The notes under the pieces were generated by a model, which was given only the letters and a program-made list of their open reading frames with translations, made no database searches and was not told the DNA's origin. DNA of 64,000 nucleotides from contig NZ_KZ319288.1 of assembly GCF_002744755.1 (NCBI RefSeq), positions 496,001 to 560,000 on the forward strand, written 5' to 3'. The stretch comes from Leeuwenhoekiella nanhaiensis (lineage in GTDB: Bacteria > Bacteroidota > Bacteroidia > Flavobacteriales > Flavobacteriaceae). Position 1 is the stretch's first letter. Every line of letters begins with the position of its first letter. Below are positions 51,975 to 60,958 of the stretch, piece by piece. A program made the translations under genes and the position numbers.

Positions 51975-52805
51975 TTACAAATCCCGCTTTTTTAACAAGG
52001 CATAAGACGTATATATAAAAATGAAAATCCAAACCGAAACAATGGCTACCTCATACCAATGCACCGCATAATCTATAGAGATATCCGCCTGCAATTGATT
52101 TGCCGCAGTCTCAATAAAACTAAGGCGTTGGAAAGGCAGATTAATCAGGTTTTTCATCGATTCCAGCGGAAAGAATTGTACCACAGTATCGGCAAGGTTT
52201 TCAGAAATCTTCCAGCGTAAAATGCCGTAGGTGATGTTTTCAAATATCCACCATACAAACAAGAAGCCCAACGCAAAAGCCGATCGCTTAACCAGGACTC
52301 CCAGAAACAAACAGAACGAGAAAAAACCTACCAGTTTAAGGAAGTAAGCAACTAAAAACTCCATCTCCCGGGTTACGATACTAAACTCGGTATAATCTGA
52401 AAAAGAATAACCCAAAATAAGCGTCATAATCAGAATAAACACTGTAGAAAGCAGTGAAAAAGCTACCACAGTATAAAACTTGGACAGGATGAATTCCTTT
52501 TTACTCAGACCGTCAATAAGATTCTGCTTTAATGTGCGGTTGCTGTATTCATTAGAAATCATCGAAACAATCACAATCGCCAGAAAAAACTTTAAAGTAG
52601 CCGCGACCCAGGTGTTGAAATGCCAGATAAAGGGAAAATTAAAAATTCCCTGATCTGCAATACGCACCTGAATGTCTCCAATATTAAACTCGATCGAAGC
52701 GATCAAAGCGATGAAGGACAAAATTACAAAGTAAGCAATACTAAGCACCTTTGAAGAACGGCTGTGTTTGAGTTTGTAAAATTCTATAGTTAAAAGTCGT
52801 AACAT
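51975..52805 (-). CDS. ABC-2 type transporter permease
   Basis: A 276-residue integral membrane protein with about six helices and an N-terminal RLLTIEFYKLKHSRSSKVL start, as in ABC-2 permeases of the bacitracin-resistance/gliding-related type. The MISNEYSNRTLKQNLIDGLSKKEFILSKF block is characteristic. It lies seven bases after the ABC ATPase gene and shares its operon. Substrate unknown. Confidence 0.88.
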   Translation of the reverse strand: MLRLLTIEFYKLKHSRSSKVLSIAYFVILSFIALIASIEFNIGDIQVRIADQGIFNFPFIWHFNTWVAATLKFFLAIVIVSMISNEYSNRTLKQNLIDGLSKKEFILSKFYTVVAFSLLSTVFILIMTLILGYSFSDYTEFSIVTREMEFLVAYFLKLVGFFSFCLFLGVLVKRSAFALGFLFVWWIFENITYGILRWKISENLADTVVQFFPLESMKNLINLPFQRLSFIETAANQLQADISIDYAVHWYEVAIVSVWIFIFIYTSYALLKKRDL

Positions 52806-52812
52806 AAAAAGC

Positions 52813-53712
52813 TTAGTTTAATTGGGAAGTAAGTTGTAAAAATTGTTCTTCAAGACTTTGCTTGCGCATCACCAGATGCGAGAGTACAATACCCTGATCA
52901 AACAGATAGCGGTTAAGTTCCTGAGCAGAAAGTGGATTTTGAAGAAAGGCAGTAATAAGTCCGTTTTCTTCTTTTAAAGAGGCAAAATCGGGATGGGCTT
53001 CCAGAGCTTTTAAAAGTTCCTGATGCTTTTCGCAGCGCAATTCAAAGAAGCCGTGACTGGCATTGAGTTCATCTACAGGACCTGCATAGAGTTTCACGCC
53101 CTTGCGTATAATCACCACGTGCGAACACACTTTTTCAACCTCATCAAGTAAGTGAGAAGCCAAAAGTATGGTTGTTCCACCTGAAGCGATTTTCTTAATG
53201 ATTTCCCGTATCTGATGAATTCCCTGTGGGTCAAGTCCGTTTGTAGGTTCGTCAAGAATGAGTATTTCGGGATCATTTAACAACGCCGAAGCAATAGCCA
53301 AACGCTGTTTCATCCCCAAAGAAAAGGTGCTAAACTTACTGTCTTTGCGATCGAGCAGGTGTACGGTTTCTAACTTTTCGTCTATTTTGGATGGATCAAT
53401 TCCCTTAATCGTACACACCAGCTTTAGATTCTGGGCGGCGGTCATATACGGGTAAAAGTTGGGTCGCTCGATAATTGCACCGACCTTTTTAAGCGCATTG
53501 TGCGTGGTGTCACTGCCATCAAACCAGGTATAATTTCCTGAAGTCGCATTGACTACATTAAGCACCATCCCGAGTGTAGTTGATTTTCCGCTTCCGTTAG
53601 GTCCCAGAATGCCGTACACATTACCTTTTTCGATGGTGAAACTGAGGTCGTTTACCGCCTTTACCCTGCCGTAATGTTTTGTAAGATTATTTAAAGTAAG
53701 AATTGTCTCCAA
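52813..53712 (-). CDS. ABC transporter ATPase partner of the ABC-2 permease
   Basis: An ABC ATPase of about 299 residues. Walker A is GPNGSGKST at 37-45 (from the proposed start), the signature is FSLGMKQRLAIASALL, and Walker B is EILILDEPTNGLDPQG. The start is not fixed: the frame is open to a TTG at 53745 (with an ATG at 53739), but TTG at 53712 gives METILTLNNLTKHYG, the usual start of this group, so I use it. A degenerate -7-like sequence lies just upstream of 53712. It forms a transporter with the permease that follows. Confidence 0.85.
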   Translation of the reverse strand: METILTLNNLTKHYGRVKAVNDLSFTIEKGNVYGILGPNGSGKSTTLGMVLNVVNATSGNYTWFDGSDTTHNALKKVGAIIERPNFYPYMTAAQNLKLVCTIKGIDPSKIDEKLETVHLLDRKDSKFSTFSLGMKQRLAIASALLNDPEILILDEPTNGLDPQGIHQIREIIKKIASGGTTILLASHLLDEVEKVCSHVVIIRKGVKLYAGPVDELNASHGFFELRCEKHQELLKALEAHPDFASLKEENGLITAFLQNPLSAQELNRYLFDQGIVLSHLVMRKQSLEEQFLQLTSQLN

Positions 53713-53805
53713 AAGTGTATTTTTAGAATTAACGTACATCAACAAGACGGTGAGCGGCTGGTTTTGTTACAAAAGCTTCTTACCTTTATCCGAAACCCCA
53801 CTGCG

Positions 53806-54879
53806 ATGGAAGAGAAATTAATGTCAAAGAAAAAACCTTCATACCCTATCAATGAAAGGCTGAAGGAATACCTCACCAAATACAACCGGGAAATAAAAAT
53901 TCCGGTGTTTTACGACGATTTGCTGCGTTTTTCGGGCGGAATCAATATCTACGATAAGAATGATAACGACACTTTATGGATCAGTGTGTACTATCCGGAA
54001 CACGAGCGCGATGAGATTGAAGAGAGCCTGAAACGGGTGTATGCCATTCTGCATTCTGACGGTAGCGAAAACATTTTACCCTTCCTAAAAGTCGCTTCTA
54101 TTGACTATTGTACGTTTGGGAATTCAAAGCCCTTCCGCATTAAAATCAACAATATTTTTAATGACAACTATACTTACTTCTATGTAAAAAAAGCCGATGC
54201 CAGTCGCATCTATGGGCTTGATTTAGAGCATATATTATCGCCTAACCGCATCAACTTTTTGGTTTACAGAGACACGCTAATTGAAGAACATATACACGGC
54301 ATACCGGGTGATGTTTTTATATCTGAGTACCTTCCGCATTGTGATGATGTGGGCAAGGCCCAGCTGGCCAAGGAGTTCGTAAAGTTTAATGAACGTTGTA
54401 TGATCTTATTGCTGGGCGATATGCGTTCATACAATTATGTGGTGATACCCACGCACGACTTTGATCATATCAAATACAAAATACGAGCGATAGACTTCGA
54501 TCAGCAGGCTTACGAAGGCAATTATAAGGTCTATAAACCTCATATTTTTAAAGAGAATTTCAAAATGGTGGAATTGGTTTCTAACAGGCTTAGGGACAAT
54601 TCCATCGAGCAATACCGGGAAGAGGAACGTGCCGTACTCGCCAAACGGATCATCACCTCAAAAAACCGGCTGCGCAGATTGCTAAAATGCATGTCTAAAG
54701 ACACCATTTCTACCGAAGAGAATTTAAAGTCGTTAAAAAAACAACTCTACGATTACACGCACGATATGAAATTTAAACGTGCTAATTCAATGGGTCAGAT
54801 TGTAAAAACGGCGCTTGATTTTGTGAAACGCAATTATGAAGACGTGAGTATGAAGCGTATCATTGACGCCAGGTACTAA
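53806..54879 (+). CDS. Unrecognised protein, possible kinase-like fold
   Basis: A 357-residue soluble protein I do not recognise. What suggests a kinase fold is the stretch ILLLGDMRSYNYVVIP, with Asp205 and Asn210 placed like a catalytic loop (D-x4-N), and AIDFDQQAYEGN, with Asp230 and Asp232 like a metal-binding DFG/IDFD motif, as in HipA-type kinases. Upstream there is LIEEHIHGIPGDVFISEYLP, which could be the hinge. The C-terminal 90 residues are helical and basic (KNRLRRLLKCMSKD, FVKRNYEDVSMKRIID). ATG 53806 is chosen because TACCTTTA, a -7-like box, lies 25 bases upstream; an ATG at 53764 would overlap it. The gene ends at a terminator shared with the GH15 gene. Confidence 0.75.
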   Translation: MEEKLMSKKKPSYPINERLKEYLTKYNREIKIPVFYDDLLRFSGGINIYDKNDNDTLWISVYYPEHERDEIEESLKRVYAILHSDGSENILPFLKVASIDYCTFGNSKPFRIKINNIFNDNYTYFYVKKADASRIYGLDLEHILSPNRINFLVYRDTLIEEHIHGIPGDVFISEYLPHCDDVGKAQLAKEFVKFNERCMILLLGDMRSYNYVVIPTHDFDHIKYKIRAIDFDQQAYEGNYKVYKPHIFKENFKMVELVSNRLRDNSIEQYREEERAVLAKRIITSKNRLRRLLKCMSKDTISTEENLKSLKKQLYDYTHDMKFKRANSMGQIVKTALDFVKRNYEDVSMKRIIDARY

Positions 54880-54883
54880 AAAA

Positions 54884-54915
54884 ATGAAGGGTGGTTTTGA
54901 TAACCACCCATTATT
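54884..54915. terminator. Bidirectional terminator between the kinase-like gene and the GH15 gene
   Basis: GGGTGGTT (54889-54896) pairs with AACCACCC (54902-54909), with A residues before it and T-rich sequence after it. The two genes converge here. Confidence 0.75.
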
Positions 54916-56717
54916 TAATAGAAAATTGATTTAAAGGGTTCTTCGAGCTTGGTCGTTTTAGAGAAGTTTTCTGCGGTTTTGATAAGCGCGAGATGCGAGT
55001 AGGCTTGCGGAAAATTCCCCAGCAAACGCTTGGTTTCAAAGTCTATATCTTCACTAAATAGTCCGAGATGATTGCTGTACGAAAGAAGCTGATCAAAGTA
55101 TTTTTTGGCCTTATCGCACTCCCCTATTTTATACAGACTATCAATCAGCCAAAACGTACAAATGGTAAACGAACTGCTGGGCTCGCCAAAATCATCCTTA
55201 TTTTTATAGCGATACATGAGTCCGTCTTTGCACAATTCACGTTCGGTTGCACGTACCGTTGATACATAGCGGTGATCTGTAGCGTCAAGAAAGCCATATT
55301 GTTCCATCAGTAAAGTTGAAGCATCCAGATCTTTTGAGCCGTAGGCTTGCGTATAGGCCTGTACTTCCTCATTCCAGGCGTTAGCGCAGATATCTTCAAA
55401 AATCTCCTGGCGCAAGTCTTTCCAATGTTCGGTATCCCGGGTATTTGAAATCACATCGGCAATTTTGACCGCACGATCTACCGCCACCCAGCAGAGTAAT
55501 TTTGAAAATGTAAAGTGCTTGTCTTCGGTACGCAACTCCCAGATGCCTTTATCGGGCTCTTTCCAGTGCTGTTCTACGATTTTGACAATGCCGCGAACGA
55601 TGGTCCATAGCGCTTCGCTGTTTTCAAGACTGGTTTCAAATTTGACGAACTGATGGTAAATCACTTCCATCAATATCCCGTAAATATCATTCTGCCGCTG
55701 CGTATAAGCCGCATTACCTACCCGTACAGGTTTTGATCCCTCATAACCTTCCAGATGATCAAGTGTGCGTTCAGTCAGGGTTTTTTCGCCGTTAATACCA
55801 TACATGATCTGTATTTTCTCATCCTTATCAGGAATGGTATCAATGATAAACTGTAAAAATTTACGGGCAGATTTAGTGTGTCCCAGTCCTGCAATTACAC
55901 GAATCACCATCGAGGCGTCGCGCACCCAGCAGAAGCGGTAATCCCAGTTGCGCTCTTCACCTATAGCTTCGGGCAAGGAGGTTGTTGCTGCGGCCAGTAC
56001 AGCCCCTGATTTTTCATACGTGAGTGCCTTTAAGACTAAAGCGCTACGCATAATTTCATTTTGATAATTGGGGTATTTGGTAGTCGCGTCACTCCAGTTC
56101 ATCCAGTATACCTTGGTACGCTGAAATTTGAGATAGGCACGATCCAGACTTTGCGGTACCAGCTTTTCGTGATAGGACAACAACAAATACACGTTACCGG
56201 ACATCTCAACCGATTCGCCATTCAGGATTTTTTGATTTTCAATGTTGCTGTACAAATATACCGAGTCGTACTTGCCTTCTTCCGTAAAACTTTCGAGATA
56301 CCCGCCTTTATCTTCCGTAATCGTTTCACAACCGGCGTACTCGAGTTTGGGGTCATAAATAATCTTAAATACTGGTTTACCTTTCACCAACCTAATAAAA
56401 CGGATCACATCTGGTGGCGCATAGAACTTTCCGCCGCGCTTCTCATAACGCGGCATAAAATCAAAGACTTCAAAAGCATTGCTACCATCATCAAACATCG
56501 TACGCAAGATGTTAGTCTGCCACATATACTTTTGCGTGCTGGTGTAGTCATCGTCTACCTCAAATCCCAGCGAGCCTCCTTTTTTGGTGTCCAGTAATTT
56601 CGCAAAAACCGAAGGAGCGTCAAATTTGGGCAAACAGCACCAATCTATAGAGCCTTTATCAGAAATGAGGGCAGCACTCCTGCAATTCCCTATAATACCG
56701 TAGTTTAAATTATTCAT
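54915..56717 (-). CDS. Glycoside hydrolase family 15 (glucoamylase/trehalase-like)
   Basis: A 600-residue cytoplasmic GH15 enzyme. The start LNYGIIGNCRSAALISDKGSIDWCCLPKFDAPSVF (key part GIIGNCRSAALI and IDWCCLPKFDAPS) is the N-terminal beta-sandwich; the catalytic barrel has EERNWDYRFCWVRDASM with the catalytic-site Trp/Asp/Arg region, and later DASTLLMEQYGFLDATDHRY. GH15 members hydrolyse alpha-glucans or trehalose. Adjacency to an OtsA-OtsB fusion favours a trehalose or related role, but the substrate is an inference. No signal peptide. It is divergent from the trehalose-synthesis gene. Confidence 0.9.
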   Translation of the reverse strand: MNNLNYGIIGNCRSAALISDKGSIDWCCLPKFDAPSVFAKLLDTKKGGSLGFEVDDDYTSTQKYMWQTNILRTMFDDGSNAFEVFDFMPRYEKRGGKFYAPPDVIRFIRLVKGKPVFKIIYDPKLEYAGCETITEDKGGYLESFTEEGKYDSVYLYSNIENQKILNGESVEMSGNVYLLLSYHEKLVPQSLDRAYLKFQRTKVYWMNWSDATTKYPNYQNEIMRSALVLKALTYEKSGAVLAAATTSLPEAIGEERNWDYRFCWVRDASMVIRVIAGLGHTKSARKFLQFIIDTIPDKDEKIQIMYGINGEKTLTERTLDHLEGYEGSKPVRVGNAAYTQRQNDIYGILMEVIYHQFVKFETSLENSEALWTIVRGIVKIVEQHWKEPDKGIWELRTEDKHFTFSKLLCWVAVDRAVKIADVISNTRDTEHWKDLRQEIFEDICANAWNEEVQAYTQAYGSKDLDASTLLMEQYGFLDATDHRYVSTVRATERELCKDGLMYRYKNKDDFGEPSSSFTICTFWLIDSLYKIGECDKAKKYFDQLLSYSNHLGLFSEDIDFETKRLLGNFPQAYSHLALIKTAENFSKTTKLEEPFKSIFY

Positions 56718-56822
56718 ATAACGTTTGAAATTCTAAAGTTCTATTAAACGGGTGGCGTAACCGCTTAGTTTTTCCGAAATTTAAGCATTAACGAAAAATC
56801 TAACCCGCCATTAACTCTTTTT

Positions 56823-59027
56823 ATGAGCAAAACGATCATAATATCTAACAGACTTCCACTCCAGTTAAAAATCGAAAACAACAAAATTGAAGCCACTCCC
56901 AGTGTGGGTGGTCTTGCAACCGGTATGAAATCGGTACACCGAGACGGCAACGGCGTTTGGATAGGCTGGACCGGACTTACCGAAGAAGAAATTCCCGCAG
57001 ACCTGGTTGATGATGTGGTTGAAGCTACAATTGAAGAACAATGTGTTCCCGTTTCCTTAAATCAGGATGATATAGATGGCTTTTACTACGGCTTCTCCAA
57101 CCGTACCATCTGGCCGCTGTTTCACTATTTTATTGAATATGCCGAATTTGAAAAAGAGAGCTGGCAGAGTTATAAAAGGGTAAATGAGAAATATGCCGAA
57201 GTGGTACTCGATAATATTGAAGAAGGCGATACGGTGTGGGTTCACGATTACCAGCTGATGCTTTTACCGGCATTGATTAAAAAAGAACGACCTGATGTGC
57301 AGATTGGATTTTTCCTGCACATCCCCTTCCCTTCCTATGAGGTATTCCGAATCCTTCCTTGGAGGGAAGAAATTTTAAAAGGATTATTGGGTTCAGACCT
57401 TATCGGCTTTCATACCTATGATTATCAACGTCACTTTTTGAGTTCGGTTTCCCGAATCCTGCGACACGAGGTCAGTTTTAACGAGATTACATTAAAAGAC
57501 CGAATGATTACCGTCAACTCGTTCCCAATGGGAATTGACTACAAAAAGTTTGCAGACGCAGCTGAAAAGCACGACACGGCAAAAAATCAGTCTGAATTGC
57601 AGCGACGTCTTGATTTGCATATTGATTCAACCCCTGATGCAAAGATGATCCTGTCTATAGACCGCCTGGATTATAGTAAGGGAATCGCAAACCGGATCAG
57701 GGCTTATGAATACTTTTTGGAGAAATATCCTCAGTTTAAAGAAAAAGTACGTCTGGTAATGCTGGCAGTGCCTTCGCGTTCTAACGTTCCGCAGTATCAA
57801 TTGCTTAAAAAGGAAGTAGACGAACTCGTGGGGCGTATCAACGGAAAGTTTGCTTCGGTAAGCTGGACGCCCATCTGGTACTTTTACCGCTCTATGCCTT
57901 TTGAAAATCTTATTGACCTGTACACCACCTGTGAAGTGGCATTGCTTACGCCTATTAGGGATGGAATGAATCTGGTCGCCAAAGAATATATTGCTACGCG
58001 AACCAATAAAACCGGGGTTTTGATTCTAAGCGAAATGGCCGGAGCTGCGCAGGAAATGAGCGAGGCGGTCATAATCAATCCAAATAATTTTGAAGAAATC
58101 GCCGATGCGCTGAAGCTGGCCATAGAAATGCCCGAAGATGAACAAATTAAACGTAATAAATTCCTCCAAAAAAGACTGAAGCGCTACAATGTAGAAAAAT
58201 GGGCCGAAGATTTTATGCACGCGCTTCACGAGACCACACACAAATCTGATATTGTAGAAGCGGTGCGTATGCAGCGTGAGCGGGAAGATCAAATGCTCGA
58301 AGACTACAAAAAAGCCAACAAACGTATTTTGTTCCTCGATTACGACGGGACTTTAAGAGCTTTTGTAAACAATCCCGATGATGCGAGTCCCGATGATGAA
58401 CTCATTGAATTGGTACGCAGAATAGAAAGTCAGGAAAACACCGAAGTGGTCATCATTAGCGGCCGCGACCGGCATACACTGGGCAAATGGTGGCAGGATG
58501 TACCCATCACGCTAATTGCCGAGCACGGAGTCTGGAAACGTCCTATCGGCGGAGAATGGGCCGTAACCGAAGCGTTGAAAAACGACTGGATGGAAACCGT
58601 AAAGCCTATTCTGGAGAAATTTGTAGACCGAACCGCCGGTACTTTTATTGAAGAAAAAAACTACTCTCTGGCCTGGCACTATCGCAATGCTGACCCCGAT
58701 TTGGGTGAAAAACGCGCAAGCGAACTTTCAACCGTTTTAAAAGAGCTTTCGGCCAATAACAAACTCGGTGTGCTGGATGGTAATAAAGTGTTAGAGATTA
58801 AAGACAGTACCATTCATAAAGGCAAGGCGGCGACCAAGCATATTTTTGATAAAAATTACGATTTCAAATTCGCTATTGGCGACGACTGGACCGATGAATA
58901 CATGTTTCAGGATTTACCGGAAGATACCTATAGTATTAAAGTAGGACTTCAGAAGACAGCAGCCCGTTTTTATGTGGATGACACAGACCGCGTGCGCGAT
59001 CTTCTGAAACGCTTTGCTGATAATTAA
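56823..59027 (+). CDS. Bifunctional trehalose-6-phosphate synthase/phosphatase
   Basis: A 734-residue fusion. Residues 1 to about 470 are the GT20 synthase (OtsA-like), making trehalose-6-phosphate from UDP-glucose and glucose-6-phosphate: TIIISNRLPLQLKIENNKIE in the first strand, VWVHDYQLMLLPALIKK, FFLHIPFPSYEVFRILPWR and LDYSKGIANRIRAYE. Residues about 500-734 are the HAD phosphatase (OtsB-like) with LFLDYDGTLRAF (Asp506 and Asp508), VVIISGRDR, LIAEHGVW and AIGDDWTDEYMF. Both halves keep catalytic motifs, so it should make trehalose in one polypeptide, for osmo- or desiccation protection. Confidence 0.95.
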   Translation: MSKTIIISNRLPLQLKIENNKIEATPSVGGLATGMKSVHRDGNGVWIGWTGLTEEEIPADLVDDVVEATIEEQCVPVSLNQDDIDGFYYGFSNRTIWPLFHYFIEYAEFEKESWQSYKRVNEKYAEVVLDNIEEGDTVWVHDYQLMLLPALIKKERPDVQIGFFLHIPFPSYEVFRILPWREEILKGLLGSDLIGFHTYDYQRHFLSSVSRILRHEVSFNEITLKDRMITVNSFPMGIDYKKFADAAEKHDTAKNQSELQRRLDLHIDSTPDAKMILSIDRLDYSKGIANRIRAYEYFLEKYPQFKEKVRLVMLAVPSRSNVPQYQLLKKEVDELVGRINGKFASVSWTPIWYFYRSMPFENLIDLYTTCEVALLTPIRDGMNLVAKEYIATRTNKTGVLILSEMAGAAQEMSEAVIINPNNFEEIADALKLAIEMPEDEQIKRNKFLQKRLKRYNVEKWAEDFMHALHETTHKSDIVEAVRMQREREDQMLEDYKKANKRILFLDYDGTLRAFVNNPDDASPDDELIELVRRIESQENTEVVIISGRDRHTLGKWWQDVPITLIAEHGVWKRPIGGEWAVTEALKNDWMETVKPILEKFVDRTAGTFIEEKNYSLAWHYRNADPDLGEKRASELSTVLKELSANNKLGVLDGNKVLEIKDSTIHKGKAATKHIFDKNYDFKFAIGDDWTDEYMFQDLPEDTYSIKVGLQKTAARFYVDDTDRVRDLLKRFADN

Positions 59028-59063
59028 TTTTCAACGTTCTTTATATTCCTTTTAAAAAAATAT

Positions 59064-60419
59064 ATGAAAAAGATTTTCCCCCTAGTATTCGTTGCCCTTG
59101 GTATTTACAGTGTCCAGGCTCAAAACAATGTTCCATCAGAAACCGATTTACGCATCTACGGTATTATCAATTCGGTATCGGCAGATCGTATAGAAAAAGA
59201 TGTACGGGCGCTGGCCGGTTTTGGAACCCGTAACACTTTTAGTGATACCTTAAGCGATACACGCGGTATTGGCGCGGCGCGGCGTTACATTAAGGCTGAA
59301 TTTGATAAAACTTCAGAAGCCTGTGGGGACTGTCTGGATGTTTTCTATCAAAAAGATTTGGTTACACCAGATATGGGTAATCGCATCCCAAAAGAAGCCT
59401 ATGTGGTTAATGTAGTGGCTATTCAAAAGGGAACCAAATACCCCAACCGCTACATCATTATGAGTGGAGATATTGACTCGCGAGCCAGCAATACTATGGA
59501 TTTTGAGACCGATGCTCCCGGAGCTAATGATAATGCCAGCGGGATGGCCGGCACGATGGAGGCAGCACGCGTACTTTCTAAATACAAATTTGAAAACAGC
59601 ATTATCTACGTAGGGCTTTCGGGCGAGGAACAGGGACTATTTGGTGGTAAAGGACTGGCCGAATATGCGGTAAAACAAGGTTGGGATATCATTGGGATTC
59701 TAAACAATGATATGATTGGTAATATTGAAGGCGTTGACGGTGTGATAAGCAACCGCGATTTTAGAATTTTTTCGGAAGCTATAACCGCTAAGGAAGAAAC
59801 CGATAGAGAACGCAATGCCCGTCGCTTTTACGGAGGCGAGGTAGATGGTATTTCAAGACAACTCGCGCGTTACGTTTATGGCAATGTTAAAAAATATATG
59901 CCCGAAATGAACCCGATGATGATCTACCGTTTGGATCGTTTTGGACGCGGCGGACATCACCGTCCTTTTAATGATCTCGGCTTCGCCGGAATACGCATAA
60001 TGGAAGCGCACGAAAACTATACCCAGCAACATCAGGATATTCGTACCGAAGATGGCATAAATTACGGCGACGTGGTAGAACACGTAAACTTCCCGTATGC
60101 AGCAAAACTCACCGCAGTAAACGCGATCAATCTGGCCAGTCTGGCCTGGGCGCCACCTGCTCCCAAAACAGTACAAATTGGCGGAATTGTAGAAGCAGAT
60201 GTAAAGCTAAAATGGACAAAAGTAGACGGTGCAATAGGCTATAAAGTGTACTGGAGAGATACCACCTCTCCCACATGGGACTACTGTCGCTATGTGGGTG
60301 ACGTTGAAGAAACCAGCTTAGAAGGGATTGTTATTGATAATTACTTCTTTGGAGTTTCGGCTGTTGGTGCAAACGGTCACGAAAGTCCGGTTGTTTTCCC
60401 AAATGGAATTATGCGCTAA
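59064..60419 (+). CDS. Secreted M28 family metallopeptidase
   Basis: A 451-residue exported peptidase. A signal peptide (KKIFPLVFVALGIYSVQAQ) is followed by the M28 domain: IMSGDIDSRASNTM (Asp136 where the usual first metal ligand is His), DAPGANDNASG (Asp156), LSGEEQGLFGG (Glu188/189), NNDMIGN, and a C-terminal AHENYTQQHQDI with a ligand His. A final fibronectin-III-like domain of about 90 residues (VKLKWTKVDGAIGYKVYWR) follows. The His-to-Asp change is common in this type of M28 protein, as far as I recall. Substrate unknown. It lies 36 bases after the trehalose gene. Confidence 0.88.
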   Translation: MKKIFPLVFVALGIYSVQAQNNVPSETDLRIYGIINSVSADRIEKDVRALAGFGTRNTFSDTLSDTRGIGAARRYIKAEFDKTSEACGDCLDVFYQKDLVTPDMGNRIPKEAYVVNVVAIQKGTKYPNRYIIMSGDIDSRASNTMDFETDAPGANDNASGMAGTMEAARVLSKYKFENSIIYVGLSGEEQGLFGGKGLAEYAVKQGWDIIGILNNDMIGNIEGVDGVISNRDFRIFSEAITAKEETDRERNARRFYGGEVDGISRQLARYVYGNVKKYMPEMNPMMIYRLDRFGRGGHHRPFNDLGFAGIRIMEAHENYTQQHQDIRTEDGINYGDVVEHVNFPYAAKLTAVNAINLASLAWAPPAPKTVQIGGIVEADVKLKWTKVDGAIGYKVYWRDTTSPTWDYCRYVGDVEETSLEGIVIDNYFFGVSAVGANGHESPVVFPNGIMR

Positions 60420-60432
60420 AAATTGCAAAACA

Positions 60433-60465
60433 AAGACAAATGTCTTAATTTTACGGAAATTTGTC
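60433..60465 (+). promoter_or_regulatory. Palindromic operator candidate of the RES/Xre pair
   Basis: AAGACA-AA-TGTCTT (60433-60446) is a perfect inverted repeat. A third half-site, ATTTGTC (60459-60465), is the reverse complement of GACAAAT (60435-60441). All lie just upstream of the antitoxin ATG at 60470 and overlap a TAATTTTA -7-like box at 60446-60453, which fits autorepression by the Xre-domain antitoxin. Confidence 0.55.
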
Positions 60466-60469
60466 ACCA

Positions 60470-60958
60470 ATGAGCGATTTACACAAACGTTTAGACGAGG
60501 AGATCAATTCCTACTATTCTGAGATTTCCACTCAGGAAGGCACTGTAAATGAGTCGACAATGGCTTACAGTACTTTTCTCGACAGTCCTATGCGCGTGGT
60601 TCACGCCATAAACAGCGGTGTTCCCTATCGTATTTTTAAACTCATCCAGGAAGAGTCTCCTTTTGATGATGAGGACTGGGCAAATTTTTTAAATATTTCA
60701 AAACGCTCTTTAGATCGCTTTAAAGCTGCAGGTGATCACATTTTTAAACCTGCACATGCCGAGAAAATCTTTGAATTAGCAGAAGTCACCCAGTTAGGAG
60801 CTCAGGTATTTGACTCTCGTAAGCAATTTTACGACTGGCTCAACACGCCCAGCTTTGCGCTCGGTAATTTTAAGCCTATAGATCTTCTAAGCAATTCTTT
60901 CGGCAAAAATCTGGTTCTAGACGAGCTACATCATATAGATCAGGGTATTTTTGCTTAA
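60470..60958 (+). CDS. Xre-type MbcA/ParS-like antitoxin
   Basis: A 162-residue antitoxin of the type that partners RES toxins. The N-terminal half has a helix-turn-helix-like helical pattern (HAINSGVPYRIFKLIQEESPF, then DDEDWANFLNISKRSLDRFKAAG); the C-terminal half is the toxin-binding domain (EKIFELAEVTQLGAQVFDSRKQFYDWLNTPSFALGN, key part FDSRKQFYDWLNTPS, and FGKNLVLDELHHIDQGIFA). The ATG at 60470 follows an in-frame TTG at 60461, which is less likely. The stop TAA overlaps the toxin ATG in TAATG. It probably represses its own promoter. Confidence 0.9.
   Translation: MSDLHKRLDEEINSYYSEISTQEGTVNESTMAYSTFLDSPMRVVHAINSGVPYRIFKLIQEESPFDDEDWANFLNISKRSLDRFKAAGDHIFKPAHAEKIFELAEVTQLGAQVFDSRKQFYDWLNTPSFALGNFKPIDLLSNSFGKNLVLDELHHIDQGIFA

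Noticed and set aside
56061-56597. Open frame of 178 codons opposite the GH15 gene
   Set aside because: The GH15 protein is complete and conserved on the - strand; the opposite product has no protein-like motif.
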